From assembly GCA_001464425.1 (NCBI GenBank), contig LNEK01000030.1, positions 1-64,000 of the forward strand: DNA of 64,000 nt, read 5' to 3'. Origin of the DNA: Alphaproteobacteria bacterium Ga0077535. Its GTDB lineage: Bacteria > Pseudomonadota > Alphaproteobacteria > Caulobacterales > Aquidulcibacteraceae. How positions within the stretch are numbered: the stretch's first letter is position 1; each line of letters opens with the position of its first letter. The notes beneath the pieces were generated by a model. The model had not been told where the DNA came from and ran no database searches. It saw nothing but the letters and a program-made list of their open reading frames with translations. This document shows, one piece after another, positions 25,847-35,111 of this stretch. A program made the translations under genes and the position numbers.

Positions 25847-28054
25847 ATGAACGCGACCGCCGCGGCGCCGCGAGTGTCCGTGATCATGGCCAATTTGAAC
25901 GGCGCGGCCCACATCGCCGCCGCCGTTCGCTCCGTGCTGCGCCAAACTGAAACTGCGCTCGAACTCATCATCAGCGATGACGGCTCGGCCGATGATAGCC
26001 TGGCGCGCGCTCGTGCGGCGGCCGCCGGCGACCCGCGCCTCGTCATTCTCACCAGCGAAACAGCACGGACCGGCCCTGCCGCGGCGCGCAATCGGGCGCT
26101 AGCCAAGGCGCGCGGACTTTGGGTCGCCATCGTGGATAATGACGACGCCATTCACCCGGAACGGCTGGAGCGGCTGATCAATGCAGCCGAGGCGGACGGC
26201 GCTGATATCGCCGCCGACGATCTGCTTACCTTCTATGACTCTATCGAAAAGCCGCCGCACGCTCATCTGCGCGGAGCGCTCGTGGCGCGGCCGCATTGGA
26301 TCGACGCCGCCGCCTACGAGCGCAGCAATCGCCTGCTCGGCGCGGGGCCGGCGCTTGGCTATCTGAAGCCGGTGTTCCGCCGAGCGTTGGACGCGCATTA
26401 CGACGAGACGCTCAGGATCGGAGAGGATTCAGAACTGATCCTACGCCTCCTGATCGGCGGCGCGAAATTCAGGCTCTATCCTGATCTTGGCTATTTCTAC
26501 CGCAAGCACGACGCGTCGATCTCGCATCGGCTTGATCTGGCGGCGATTGAGGCGCTGGACGCGGCGCACGCCAAACTCGAAGCCGGCGCGGCCCCCGATT
26601 TGCTGCGTGAACTGCGCGCAGGCGCAGCGGCGCGGGCGGATGCGGCGACGTTCACCAAGCTGATCGCGGCGCTGAAGGCGCGCGATCTCGGCGGCGCCGT
26701 TAGCCACGCGCTGGCCCGGCCCCTCGCTCTAATTTTGCTGAAAGACCCAATCCGGGCACGGCTCTCCAAGCCTGCGCGGCGGCGCGCCGCCATCCAGCCG
26801 CGCGTCACGCTGATCTCCCGCCAGCGCATTGTCGGCGCCACGAATGGCAGCTCGGCCTATGTGTTGGCCTTGGCCAGCGCGCTGAAAAACGCCGGCTATG
26901 CTGTGGATTACCTGGGCGCTTCGCCGAAGATTTTCGGACGTTGGGCGGCGCTGAAACTGCGGCCCGAACTGGCCGTGTTCGACCGTTATCTCGTCCATGG
27001 CGGCGCGCGGCTCGGCAATGTCGTCATTGCGCGCGATCCGAAGGTATGGATCGCCTCGGCGCTCGCCGTTGCGGATCGGCTGTTGAGCAAAGTTGGTATT
27101 TCAGGGCTCAGCCAGCCGGCGGAGTACGCCCAAGGCGCCGTCGCCAACCGCGCCGATCAGCTCTGGATCGCCCGCAACGCCGCCCCGAACGCGCAAGCCG
27201 TGCTCTGCGACTACGCGTTCACCGCCACGCTCGCGCCCTACGCACTTTCGCCGAACGCCCGGTCAGCCATCATCATGCACGATCTCATGTCGGCGCGCGT
27301 TGCAGACGCGGCCGAGACCAACACGGTAAAGATCAGCGCCGCCGATGAATTCCGGATGCTCGACTTGGCGGACGCGGTGATCGCCATTCAGCATGAGGAA
27401 GCCGCCAAAGTCCGTGCGGCGCTGCCGAAGCGCCTTGTGTTGACGGCGCCACACTCGACCGAACCGGTCCTCGCGCCGCAGCCGGGGGAAGACGACCTCC
27501 TCTTCTTCGTCGGCAGCAACACTGCGCCAAACATTGTCGGCCTGGAGTGGTTCCTACGGAAAATCTGGCCCGCGATCCGCGCCAAAAGACCCGCCGCGCG
27601 GTTGAAAGTTGCAGGCTCAGTAGCGCGCGGGATTGGCGCCGTCCCGGACGGCGTAACCATGTTGGGGGTCGTCGGTGATCTTGCGCCGCTCTACGCCGAA
27701 GCCGGCGTGGTTATCTCGCCGCTCTTCACTGGCTCCGGGCTGAAGATCAAACTGATCGAAGCGCTGGCCGCCGGCAAAGCCGTGGTTGGCACTTCGGTGA
27801 CGGCGCAGGGTGTGGAAGGCCAGGTCGCTGGCGCAATGGCGCTCGAAGACGATGCGGCGCGCTTCGCCGACGCATGCGTCATCTTACTCGGCGAACATGA
27901 ACGGCGCGCCGCGCTCGCCGCCGCGGCGCTCGGCTGCGCCAACACGCATTTTTCCGCCGCTGCCTGCTTCCGCAACCTTACTGCCTTTGTCCGCGGCGAT
28001 GACGCCGCACCGGACCAAAAATCCTTGCGCAAAGTGTCGTCACAGTCCCAATAG
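25847..28054 (+). CDS. Two-domain glycosyltransferase (GT2 + GT-B)
   Basis: The 735-residue protein has an N-terminal GT2 domain (PRVSVIMANLNGA, IISDDGSADD, metal motif DNDD at 97-100, about residues 8-240). A C-terminal GT-B domain follows from about 330, with LFFVGSNTAPNI, SPLFTGSGLKIKLIEALAAG and VGTSVTAQGVEG typical of group-1 transferases. Two active sites in one chain would let it add two sugars in sequence. No signal peptide or span is seen. It is the first gene of the polysaccharide region and is divergent from the phosphatase. Confidence 0.88.
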   Translation: MNATAAAPRVSVIMANLNGAAHIAAAVRSVLRQTETALELIISDDGSADDSLARARAAAAGDPRLVILTSETARTGPAAARNRALAKARGLWVAIVDNDDAIHPERLERLINAAEADGADIAADDLLTFYDSIEKPPHAHLRGALVARPHWIDAAAYERSNRLLGAGPALGYLKPVFRRALDAHYDETLRIGEDSELILRLLIGGAKFRLYPDLGYFYRKHDASISHRLDLAAIEALDAAHAKLEAGAAPDLLRELRAGAAARADAATFTKLIAALKARDLGGAVSHALARPLALILLKDPIRARLSKPARRRAAIQPRVTLISRQRIVGATNGSSAYVLALASALKNAGYAVDYLGASPKIFGRWAALKLRPELAVFDRYLVHGGARLGNVVIARDPKVWIASALAVADRLLSKVGISGLSQPAEYAQGAVANRADQLWIARNAAPNAQAVLCDYAFTATLAPYALSPNARSAIIMHDLMSARVADAAETNTVKISAADEFRMLDLADAVIAIQHEEAAKVRAALPKRLVLTAPHSTEPVLAPQPGEDDLLFFVGSNTAPNIVGLEWFLRKIWPAIRAKRPAARLKVAGSVARGIGAVPDGVTMLGVVGDLAPLYAEAGVVISPLFTGSGLKIKLIEALAAGKAVVGTSVTAQGVEGQVAGAMALEDDAARFADACVILLGEHERRAALAAAALGCANTHFSAAACFRNLTAFVRGDDAAPDQKSLRKVSSQSQ

Positions 28055-28218
28055 GCGCGAAATTCTCCCTAGCGCCGCAAAAGCTTGGAGACGCCGCTTA
28101 GCTTCGTCAAAAGACCGGTATTCCGCGGTTTTCGGTCGGCGCAGGACGCGCGCGCATTAAGCATAACGCGGCAGGGAAATTGCGACGCGGGGCGCAACTT
28201 TCGCGCGGGAGTTCTGTG

Positions 28219-28701
28219 ATGCCGATTTCGGACAATGTTCGCCTGGGCGAGGGTGTGATGATCCATCACCCGCAACTCGTGAACTTGTACGGCTGCTCGG
28301 TCGGTGCAGGTTCGCGCGTCGGCGCCTTCGTCGAAATCCAGAAAAACGCGCATATCGGCGAGCGCTGCAAGATTTCTTCGCACACCTTCATATGCGAGGG
28401 CGTGACGGTGGAAGACGAAGTCTTCGTCGGCCACGGCGTCATGTTCATCAACGATATCTTCCCGCAAGCGGCGAACGAGGATGGCTCGGCGCAGTCGGAA
28501 GCCGATTGGTCGGTCGTTGAGACGCGCATAAAGAAACGCGCCTCGATCGGCTCCAACGCGACGATCATGGGCGGGATCACGATCGGCCAGAGCGCGCTCA
28601 TCGGCGCCGGCGCGGTGGTGACAAAGGATGTGCCGGATTTCGCGATTGTCGCTGGCGTGCCAGCGAAGGTCGTCGGCGATGTGCGGGAAAAACGGAAATA
28701 A
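28219..28701 (+). CDS. Sugar O/N-acetyltransferase, hexapeptide repeat (WbpD/WlbB-like)
   Basis: The 160-residue left-handed beta-helix protein has repeated hexapeptides (VGAGSRVGAFVEIQKNAHIG, VTVEDEVFVGHGVMFIND, ITIGQSALIGAGAVVTKDV). The VGHGVMFINDIFP block is close to what I recall of WbpD/WlbB, which acetylate the 3-amino group of UDP-GlcNAc3NA. The start at 28219 has GGGAG 8 bases upstream. It opens the operon continuing with a Gfo/Idh dehydrogenase and a DegT aminotransferase, the same three activities as wbpB-wbpE-wbpD. Confidence 0.82.
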   Translation: MPISDNVRLGEGVMIHHPQLVNLYGCSVGAGSRVGAFVEIQKNAHIGERCKISSHTFICEGVTVEDEVFVGHGVMFINDIFPQAANEDGSAQSEADWSVVETRIKKRASIGSNATIMGGITIGQSALIGAGAVVTKDVPDFAIVAGVPAKVVGDVREKRK

Positions 28702-28704
28702 ACA

Positions 28705-28723
28705 GCGCACCGAATAGGTGCGC
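28705..28723. other. Intercistronic hairpin
   Basis: GCGCACC at 28705-28711 pairs perfectly with GGTGCGC at 28717-28723 around a 5-base loop. It lies in the 49-base gap between the acetyltransferase and dehydrogenase genes. There is no T tract, so it is not a standard terminator; it could affect mRNA stability or translation. Confidence 0.45.
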
Positions 28724-28750
28724 AAACAGAGTTAAAGCGGGACGGTCAGA

Positions 28751-29779
28751 ATGATCAGAATTGGTGTCATCGGCTACGGTTATTGGGGGCCGAACCTCGT
28801 CCGTAACTTCGCGGAGCTGAAAGGCGCCGAGTTGGCGGCTGTGGCCGACCTAGACCCGAAGAAGCTCGAACTGGTCAACAAGCGCTTCCCCGCCGTGAAG
28901 ACGACCACCGACTTCCAGGAAATGCTGCGCGATCCGACGATCGACGCGATCGCGATCGCGACGCCGGTGTCGACGCACTTCGAACTCGGCATGGCGGCGC
29001 TAAAGGCTGGCAAGCACGTCTGGCTCGAAAAGCCGATGACGGAAACGTCTCTGCAGGCGCGTCAGTTGGTGGAAACGGCTGAGAAAAAGAAGCTCGTCCT
29101 CCACGTCGACCACACCTTTATCTACACGGGCGCCGTGAAGAAGATGAAGGATCTCGTCGCCGCCGATGAGCTGGGCAAGATCCTTTACTATGATTCAACC
29201 CGCGTGAACCTCGGCCTCTTCCAGCGCGACGTGTCGGTGATCTCCGATCTCGCGGTGCACGATTTTTCGATCCTGGATTATTTGCTCGGCGAACAGCCGA
29301 CGGCGGTTTCGGCTGGCGGCATCAACCACTTCCCGGGCACGCCGGAAAACCTCGCCTACATCACGATGTTCTACGACTCGGGCGCGATCGCGCACGTGAA
29401 CTGCTCGTGGCTCGCCCCGGTGAAGGTGCGCACTGTTCTCGTCGGCGGCACCAAGAAGATGTTCGTCTATGACGATCTGCAGCCGTCCGAGAAGCTGAAG
29501 ATCTACGACAAGGGCGTCTCGTTCACCGACGATCCGGCGAAGATCTACCAAATGCGCGTCGGCTATCGGACGGGCGATATGTGGGCGCCCAAGCTGGACG
29601 AGTCCGAAGCACTGCGCGCTGCCGCAAACGATTTCGTCGAAGCCATCGGCGCCAAGAAGCAAACCCTGTGCGACGGCCGCCTCGGCCTGCGCGTCATCCA
29701 AATCATCGAAGCCGCGACCTCCTCCATGAAGGCGCGCGGTGAAACCATCCATCTTCCCCGTGCGGAGAAAGTGCTGTGA
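28751..29779 (+). CDS. Gfo/Idh/MocA-family sugar dehydrogenase
   Basis: The 342-residue protein has an N-terminal Rossmann nucleotide site ([11 protein letters not shown], residues 5-15) and the EKPMT motif at 93-97, typical of Gfo/Idh/MocA oxidoreductases. In this context the closest role is WbpB/WlbA: oxidation of UDP-N-acetylglucosaminuronate at C3 to feed the aminotransferase. The stop overlaps the next start by GTGA. A role in another 3-keto sugar route is possible. Confidence 0.85.
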   Translation: MIRIGVIGYGYWGPNLVRNFAELKGAELAAVADLDPKKLELVNKRFPAVKTTTDFQEMLRDPTIDAIAIATPVSTHFELGMAALKAGKHVWLEKPMTETSLQARQLVETAEKKKLVLHVDHTFIYTGAVKKMKDLVAADELGKILYYDSTRVNLGLFQRDVSVISDLAVHDFSILDYLLGEQPTAVSAGGINHFPGTPENLAYITMFYDSGAIAHVNCSWLAPVKVRTVLVGGTKKMFVYDDLQPSEKLKIYDKGVSFTDDPAKIYQMRVGYRTGDMWAPKLDESEALRAAANDFVEAIGAKKQTLCDGRLGLRVIQIIEAATSSMKARGETIHLPRAEKVL

Positions 29780-30897
29780 GCGTCCCTTTCGTTGACCTGA
29801 AGTCGCAATACCTCTCGATCAAGCCGGAGGTGGATGCAGCGATCCAGCACATCCTCGACAACACCCAATTCGTGCTCGGCGCCGAAGTCGCCGCGTTCGA
29901 AAAGGAATTTGCTGAGTATTGCGGCGCTAAGCACTGCATGGGTGTCAACAACGGCACCAGCGCGCTGCATCTCGCCATGCTCGCCGCCGATATCGGCGCG
30001 GGCGATGAAGTGATCACAACGCCGTTCACGTTTGTCGCATCGGTTGCGGCAATTTGGTACTCGGGCGCCAAGCCCGTGTTCGTGGACATCGATCCGGCGA
30101 CGTATCTGATCGATCCGGCCAAGATCGAAGCGGCAATCACGCCGAAGACCAAAGCGATCCTGCCGGTTCACCTCTACGGCCAGTCCTGCGACATGGACGC
30201 GATCATGGCGATCGCCAAAAAGCACAACTTGATCGTCATCGAAGACGCTTGCCAGGCGCACGGTTCGGAATGGAACGGCAAGCGCGTCGGCGGCATCGGC
30301 GACATGGCGGCGTTCAGCTTCTATCCGGGCAAGAATTTGGGCGCGTACGGCGAAGGCGGCGCGACCACGACCAACAATGACGAGTATGCACGCAAAATCC
30401 GCATGCTGCGCGATTGGGGCGCCGAGAAGAAGTACATGCACGTGCTCAAAGGCTACAACATGCGCCTGGAGGGCATGCAGGGCGCCATCCTGCGCGTGAA
30501 GCTGAAGTATCTCGAGAAGTGGACGGAAGCGCGCCGCGAAGCCGCGAAGCGCTACGACGCCCTCTTTGCTGGCACCGGCGTTGCGACGCCGTTCGTGCAA
30601 GACAAGTCGCGCCATGTCTATCACATCTACTCGACGCGCACGACCAAGCGCCAAGAGTGGCAAGATGCGATGGCCGCGAAGGGCATCCAATCCGGCATTC
30701 ACTACCCGATCGCGATCCACAATCTGCCGGCCTACGAAGACCTCGGCTACAAGAACGGCGATTTCCCGCACGCGGAAAAGGCGGCGGCTGAACAGCTTTC
30801 GCTGCCGATGTTTCCAGAGCTGACCGCTGAAATGCAGGCCGAAGTCGCGGCGGCGGTTATCGAACTGCACAAGAAGGATGCGGGGATCGCCCGATGA
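29776..30897 (+). CDS. DegT/DnrJ/EryC1/StrS aminotransferase (WbpE-like)
   Basis: The 373-residue PLP enzyme has the DegT-family signature [32 protein letters not shown] and the Schiff-base lysine K186 in [15 protein letters not shown]. The last motif is typical of the 3-aminotransferases WbpE, QdtB and FdtB. It would transaminate the keto-sugar made by the preceding dehydrogenase. The GTG start at 29776 overlaps the previous stop, and the gene's own stop overlaps the next start (ATGA). Confidence 0.9.
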   Translation: MSVPFVDLKSQYLSIKPEVDAAIQHILDNTQFVLGAEVAAFEKEFAEYCGAKHCMGVNNGTSALHLAMLAADIGAGDEVITTPFTFVASVAAIWYSGAKPVFVDIDPATYLIDPAKIEAAITPKTKAILPVHLYGQSCDMDAIMAIAKKHNLIVIEDACQAHGSEWNGKRVGGIGDMAAFSFYPGKNLGAYGEGGATTTNNDEYARKIRMLRDWGAEKKYMHVLKGYNMRLEGMQGAILRVKLKYLEKWTEARREAAKRYDALFAGTGVATPFVQDKSRHVYHIYSTRTTKRQEWQDAMAAKGIQSGIHYPIAIHNLPAYEDLGYKNGDFPHAEKAAAEQLSLPMFPELTAEMQAEVAAAVIELHKKDAGIAR

Positions 30898-31862
30898 ACG
30901 TCGAAGGCGCGAAAATCCTCGTCACCGGTGGCTGCGGCCTGATCGGTTCGACGACGATCGACCTCTTGTTGCGCGAAGACGTGGCGAAGATCGTGATCTT
31001 CGACAACCTCGTCCGCGGCTCAATGCACAATGTCGCCGAGATCCTGAAGGATCGGCGCGTTGAGCTGATCAAGGGCGATATCCGCGATGTCGAGGCGACG
31101 CGTCGCGTCAGCGAAGGCATGGATGCTGTCATCCACATGGCGGCGATCCGCATCACGGCGTGCGCTGAGCATCCGCGTGAAGCGCTGGAAGTAATGTGCG
31201 ACGGCACCTTCAACGTGGTGGAAGCGGCGCACCTCGCCGGCGTCAAGCGCATCGTGGCGGCCTCGTCTGCCTCGGTTTACGGCTTGGCCGATAGCTTCCC
31301 GACGACCGAGAAGGATCACCCGTATAACAACCGCACCTGGTACGGCGCATCGAAGGTGATGCTCGAAGGCCTGCTGCGTTCGTTCAACGACATGTACGGC
31401 ACCGAGTATTGCGCGTTCCGGTACTTCAACGTCTATGGCCCGCGCATGGACATCCATGGCAAGTACACCGAAGTGCTGATCCGCTGGATGGAACGCATCG
31501 AAGCCGGCCAGCCGCCGCTGATCCTGGGCGACGGCAAAACTTCGATGGACTTTATCTATATCGACGACATCGCCGCCGCGAACGTCGCGGGCCTGCGGTC
31601 CGACGTTTCGGATGAAGTGTTCAACGTCGCCAGCGGCGTCGAGACCGATCTGAACGAACTGGCGGAAGCGCTGATGCGCGTCATGGGCAAGAAACTGCAG
31701 CCGGAATACGGGCCGGAGCGTAAAGTGAACGCCGTTCCGCGGCGCTTGGCCTCGATTGAGAAGACCAAGCGCATGCTGGGCTGGTCGCCGAAAGTCGATC
31801 TCGATGAGGGCCTGGAGCGCCTGGTGACATGGTGGCGCGCCAACAAGGAGCACGTGGCCTGA
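30894..31862 (+). CDS. NAD-dependent nucleotide-sugar epimerase/dehydratase
   Basis: The 322-residue extended SDR protein has VTGGCGLIG (residues 10-18), AASSASVYG and the catalytic YxxxK (Y150-K154) in WYGASK, then [17 protein letters not shown] and [14 protein letters not shown]. These define the UDP-sugar epimerase/dehydratase group. The substrate is not evident: 4-epimerisation, 4,6-dehydration or decarboxylation are all possible. Its position just before a second DegT aminotransferase suggests it supplies a 4-keto or epimerised sugar. Confidence 0.85.
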   Translation: MNVEGAKILVTGGCGLIGSTTIDLLLREDVAKIVIFDNLVRGSMHNVAEILKDRRVELIKGDIRDVEATRRVSEGMDAVIHMAAIRITACAEHPREALEVMCDGTFNVVEAAHLAGVKRIVAASSASVYGLADSFPTTEKDHPYNNRTWYGASKVMLEGLLRSFNDMYGTEYCAFRYFNVYGPRMDIHGKYTEVLIRWMERIEAGQPPLILGDGKTSMDFIYIDDIAAANVAGLRSDVSDEVFNVASGVETDLNELAEALMRVMGKKLQPEYGPERKVNAVPRRLASIEKTKRMLGWSPKVDLDEGLERLVTWWRANKEHVA

Positions 31863-32989
31863 TGATCCCGCTGATGAAGCCGCTGATGGATGAGCGCGAA
31901 GCGCAAGCGGCTTCGCGCGTGATCCTGTCCGGCTGGGTGACTCAGGGCCCGGAGGTTGCGGCGTTCGAACGCGAGTTCGCCGAATTCGTCGGCGCGCCGC
32001 ACGCGACGGCGGTTTCGAACTGCACGACGGCGCTGCACCTGGCGTTGCTCGCGGTTGGCGTAGGCGCCGGCGATGAAGTCATCACCGTCTCGCACTCCTA
32101 TGTCGCGACGGCGAACTCGATCAAATATTGCAACGCCGAGCCGGTCTTCGTGGATGTCGAACTCGAAACCTACAATATGGACCCAGCCAAGATCGAGGCC
32201 GCAATCACGCCGAAAACCAAGGCGATCCTCTGCGTCCACCAGATCGGCATGCCGTGCGATGTGGATGCGATCGTCGCCATCGGCAAGAAGCACAACCTGC
32301 CGGTCATCGAAGACGCCGCGTGCGCCATCGGTTCGGAAATCCAGATCGACGGCCAGTGGGAGCGCATCGGTGCGCCGCGCGGCGACATCGCGGCGTTCAG
32401 CTTCCATCCGCGCAAAATCGTCTCGACCGGCGATGGCGGCATGCTGACGACGCGCAATCCGGTTTACGACAAGCAATTCAAGCTGCTGCGCCAACACGCC
32501 ATGAGCGTGCCCGACACGGTGCGGCACGGCTCAAACCAAGTCATCTTCGAAACCCACCCGGTACTCGGCTACAATTACCGGATGACGGACATTCAAGCTG
32601 CGGTCGGCCGCGAGCAATTGAAGCGCGTTCCGGAAATCCTGGAAACGCGCCGCCGCTTGGCCGCGCGATACAACGAGCTTCTGCAGAACAATCTCGGCAT
32701 CGAAACCCCAATCGAACCGGCGAACAAGCGCTCGAACTGGCAGAGCTATTCAGTGACGCTGCCGGAGCGCTGCGATCAGCGCGCTGTGATGCAATCCATG
32801 CTCGATGCAGGCGTCGCATCGCGCCGCGGCATCATGTGCGCGCACCGCGAAGATCTTTACAAGAACGGCTGGGACCTGCCGAACTCCGAGTTCGCGCAAG
32901 ATCGTCGCCTGATCCTGCCGCTCTATCATTCGATGACCGATGAAGAGCAGATCACCGTCCTTGAAGCGCTGAAGAAAGCCTGCGCCTGA
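31862..32989 (+). CDS. DegT-type aminotransferase (perosamine-synthase-like)
   Basis: The 375-residue PLP enzyme begins [20 protein letters not shown] and has SGWVTQGPEVAAFE, SNCTTALHLALLA, VIEDAACAIGSEI and K185 in FSFHPRKIVSTGDGG. The start of the protein and the HPRKIVSTGDGG motif resemble 4-amino-sugar enzymes such as perosamine synthase. ATG at 31862 overlaps the preceding stop by one base (TGATG). It is distinct from the first aminotransferase in the cluster, so two different amino groups may be introduced. Confidence 0.88.
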   Translation: MIPLMKPLMDEREAQAASRVILSGWVTQGPEVAAFEREFAEFVGAPHATAVSNCTTALHLALLAVGVGAGDEVITVSHSYVATANSIKYCNAEPVFVDVELETYNMDPAKIEAAITPKTKAILCVHQIGMPCDVDAIVAIGKKHNLPVIEDAACAIGSEIQIDGQWERIGAPRGDIAAFSFHPRKIVSTGDGGMLTTRNPVYDKQFKLLRQHAMSVPDTVRHGSNQVIFETHPVLGYNYRMTDIQAAVGREQLKRVPEILETRRRLAARYNELLQNNLGIETPIEPANKRSNWQSYSVTLPERCDQRAVMQSMLDAGVASRRGIMCAHREDLYKNGWDLPNSEFAQDRRLILPLYHSMTDEEQITVLEALKKACA

Positions 32990-33843
32990 TGAGCGCTGAG
33001 GCGCACCCCGCGCCGACGACTGCGCCGCAGATCGTCGAAATCCGCCCCGACCGCGGATGGCTCGACCTCGATCTCGGGGCCGTGTGGCGATATCGCGAAC
33101 TCCTCGTCGTGCTGATGATGCGCGACATTCAGGTGCTCTATAAGCAAGCGTTGCTCGGCGCTGCGTGGGCGATCCTGCAGCCTGTGTTCGCGGTGGTGAT
33201 CTTCACCATCGTGTTCGGCTACTTCGCGCGCATGCCGTCGGAAGGCATTCCCTACCCGATCTTCGCTTTCGCCGGCGTGCTGCCTTGGACGTACTTTGCT
33301 GAAGCCGTGCGCCGTTCGGGCACCGGCCTGGTGACCGATTCCGAACTGGTGCGGAAAGTCTATTTTCCGCGCCTGATCATGCCGCTGGCGAACGTGATCT
33401 CGCCGCTGCTTGATTTCTGCATCGCGTTTGTGGTGCTGCTTATCCTGATGGCGTTCTACGGCATCGCGCCGAGCTGGAAGATGGCGCTGGTGCCGTTCTT
33501 GATGGCGATCGCGGCGCTGCTGGCGCTTTCGATTGGCCTGTGGCTGGCGCCGATCAATGTGCGCTTCCGCGACATCAAGCACACGCTGCCGTTCATCATC
33601 CAAATCTGGATGTACGCCTCGCCGATCGTCTATCCGCTCTCGATGGTGCCAGAACAATGGCAGGGCCTCTATTCGCTGAACCCAATGGTCGGCGTCATCG
33701 AAGGCTTCCGCTGGGCGGTGTTCGACCAAGGCGCGCCGAACTTCCAAGCGCTTGGCGTTAGCGCCATCGTCATCGTGTTTCTGCTCGCGGGAGGGCTCGT
33801 CTTCTTCCGCCGCATGGAACGCACGTTCGCGGACGTGATCTGA
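32989..33843 (+). CDS. wzm: Polysaccharide ABC exporter permease (Wzm type)
   Basis: The 284-residue protein is an ABC-2 permease of the polysaccharide/polyol phosphate exporter class. Visible features are the cytoplasmic RYRELLVVLMMRDIQVLYKQALLG segment, about six spans, and the conserved LWLAPINVRFRDIKHTLPF and SPIVYPLSMVPEQW blocks. It should flip a lipid-linked polysaccharide across the inner membrane with the ATPase encoded next. TGATG overlaps link it to the genes on both sides. Confidence 0.92.
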   Translation: MSAEAHPAPTTAPQIVEIRPDRGWLDLDLGAVWRYRELLVVLMMRDIQVLYKQALLGAAWAILQPVFAVVIFTIVFGYFARMPSEGIPYPIFAFAGVLPWTYFAEAVRRSGTGLVTDSELVRKVYFPRLIMPLANVISPLLDFCIAFVVLLILMAFYGIAPSWKMALVPFLMAIAALLALSIGLWLAPINVRFRDIKHTLPFIIQIWMYASPIVYPLSMVPEQWQGLYSLNPMVGVIEGFRWAVFDQGAPNFQALGVSAIVIVFLLAGGLVFFRRMERTFADVI

Positions 33844-35111
33844 TGGACGATTTCGCCATCTCCGCACAAGGCGTCGGCAAACGCTATCGCCGGCTCGCCC
33901 GCTCCGAGCGGCATGACAGCGTGCGCGATGTGATCGCTGCCGGCGTCCGGAACATGTTTGCGTCGAAGCAGCTGCGCGATGAGCGGAATGTACGCAACAC
34001 GTTCTGGGCGCTCAAAGACGCAAGCTTCGAGATCAAGCGCGGCGAGAACGTCGGCATAATCGGCCTCAACGGCGCCGGCAAATCGACGCTGCTCAAACTG
34101 CTCTCGCGTATCACCGTGCCGACGACCGGCTCGATCCGGATCAAGGGTCGCCTGGGCGCCTTGCTCGAAGTCGGCACAGGCTTTCATGCCGAACTGACGG
34201 GCCGCGAAAACGTCTTCCTCTACGGCTCGATTCTCGGCATGAGCCGAAAGGAAGTCGAAGCCAAGTTCGACGCGATTATCGACTTCTCAGAGATCGGCGA
34301 GTTCATCGACACGCCGGTGAAGCGCTATTCGAGCGGCATGTACGTGCGCCTCGCATTCGCGGTCGCCGCGCACCTCGATCCGGACATTCTCTTGCTTGAT
34401 GAAGTGCTGGCGGTGGGTGACTTCGCGTTCCAACGCAAGTGCATGAACTTCGCCAAACAGCTTCAGCACAAGGGCGCCACGATCCTGTTCGTTTCGCACA
34501 ACATGTTCTCAATCAAGACAATGTGCCAACGCGTGATCTGCCTGAAAAAGGGTCAGGTGGTGTTTGACGGGCCGACGACCGAGGGCCTGAAAATGTACGA
34601 GGCCGACAGCCGCTTGGCCGACGTGCCCTGGTTTGATGAACCCGAAGGCGGACGCCGCATCACCTTCTCTGACGTGCAATTCCTCAACGCTAAAGGCGAG
34701 GAAGCATCCGTGTTCGATTACGGCGAGCGCATGAAGGTGCGGCTGCGCTATCAAACCCAAGGTCGTGTTGAGCGCGCGGACATCCGCATCGGATTCGATC
34801 GCGACGACGACACCCACTGCATGACGTTCTCGACGCTCACGGATAAAGCGCCGATGCCCTATATCGAAGGCGAAGGCGTGGTTGAGCTGACAACGCCACC
34901 GCTGAAACTGGTTTCGGATCTCTACACCTGCAATGTCGTCGTGCGGGATGCGAATGGCCACATGCTGGCTGGCCAGATCGGTGGGCGCTTCCATGTACGT
35001 CACCCGGATTTCTCGGCCAGCGTTTGGGGCGTCTTCCACGAAACCGGCGAGTGGCGGATCGAAGCGGTCGAGGTGGCGCGGCTTAACGAGGTGAAAGATG
35101 GCGTCGGTTGA
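33843..35111 (+). CDS. wzt: Polysaccharide ABC exporter ATPase with C-terminal domain (Wzt type)
   Basis: The 422-residue ATPase has Walker A GLNGAGKST (74-82), the YSSGM signature, Walker B ILLLDEVLAVGD and the switch histidine in FVSHNM. A C-terminal domain from about 250 to 422 is the Wzt_C beta-sandwich type (FSDVQFLNAKGEE, RIGFDRDDD), which in O-antigen exporters binds the modified chain end. This favours an ABC-dependent O-antigen or similar S-layer/LPS polymer. Its end overlaps the next gene by 14 bases. Confidence 0.93.
   Translation: MDDFAISAQGVGKRYRRLARSERHDSVRDVIAAGVRNMFASKQLRDERNVRNTFWALKDASFEIKRGENVGIIGLNGAGKSTLLKLLSRITVPTTGSIRIKGRLGALLEVGTGFHAELTGRENVFLYGSILGMSRKEVEAKFDAIIDFSEIGEFIDTPVKRYSSGMYVRLAFAVAAHLDPDILLLDEVLAVGDFAFQRKCMNFAKQLQHKGATILFVSHNMFSIKTMCQRVICLKKGQVVFDGPTTEGLKMYEADSRLADVPWFDEPEGGRRITFSDVQFLNAKGEEASVFDYGERMKVRLRYQTQGRVERADIRIGFDRDDDTHCMTFSTLTDKAPMPYIEGEGVVELTTPPLKLVSDLYTCNVVVRDANGHMLAGQIGGRFHVRHPDFSASVWGVFHETGEWRIEAVEVARLNEVKDGVG

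Noticed and set aside
28170-28183. Sigma-54-like GG-N10-GC element before the acetyltransferase gene
   Set aside because: Only the GG/GC spacing and part of the consensus fit; no activator site or sigma-54-dependent regulator is nearby.
29563-30870. Long open frame (435 codons) antisense to the aminotransferase gene
   Set aside because: Such frames are common opposite GC-rich coding DNA; its composition is rich in Arg/His/Asp with no domain, and the plus-strand gene has strong motifs.
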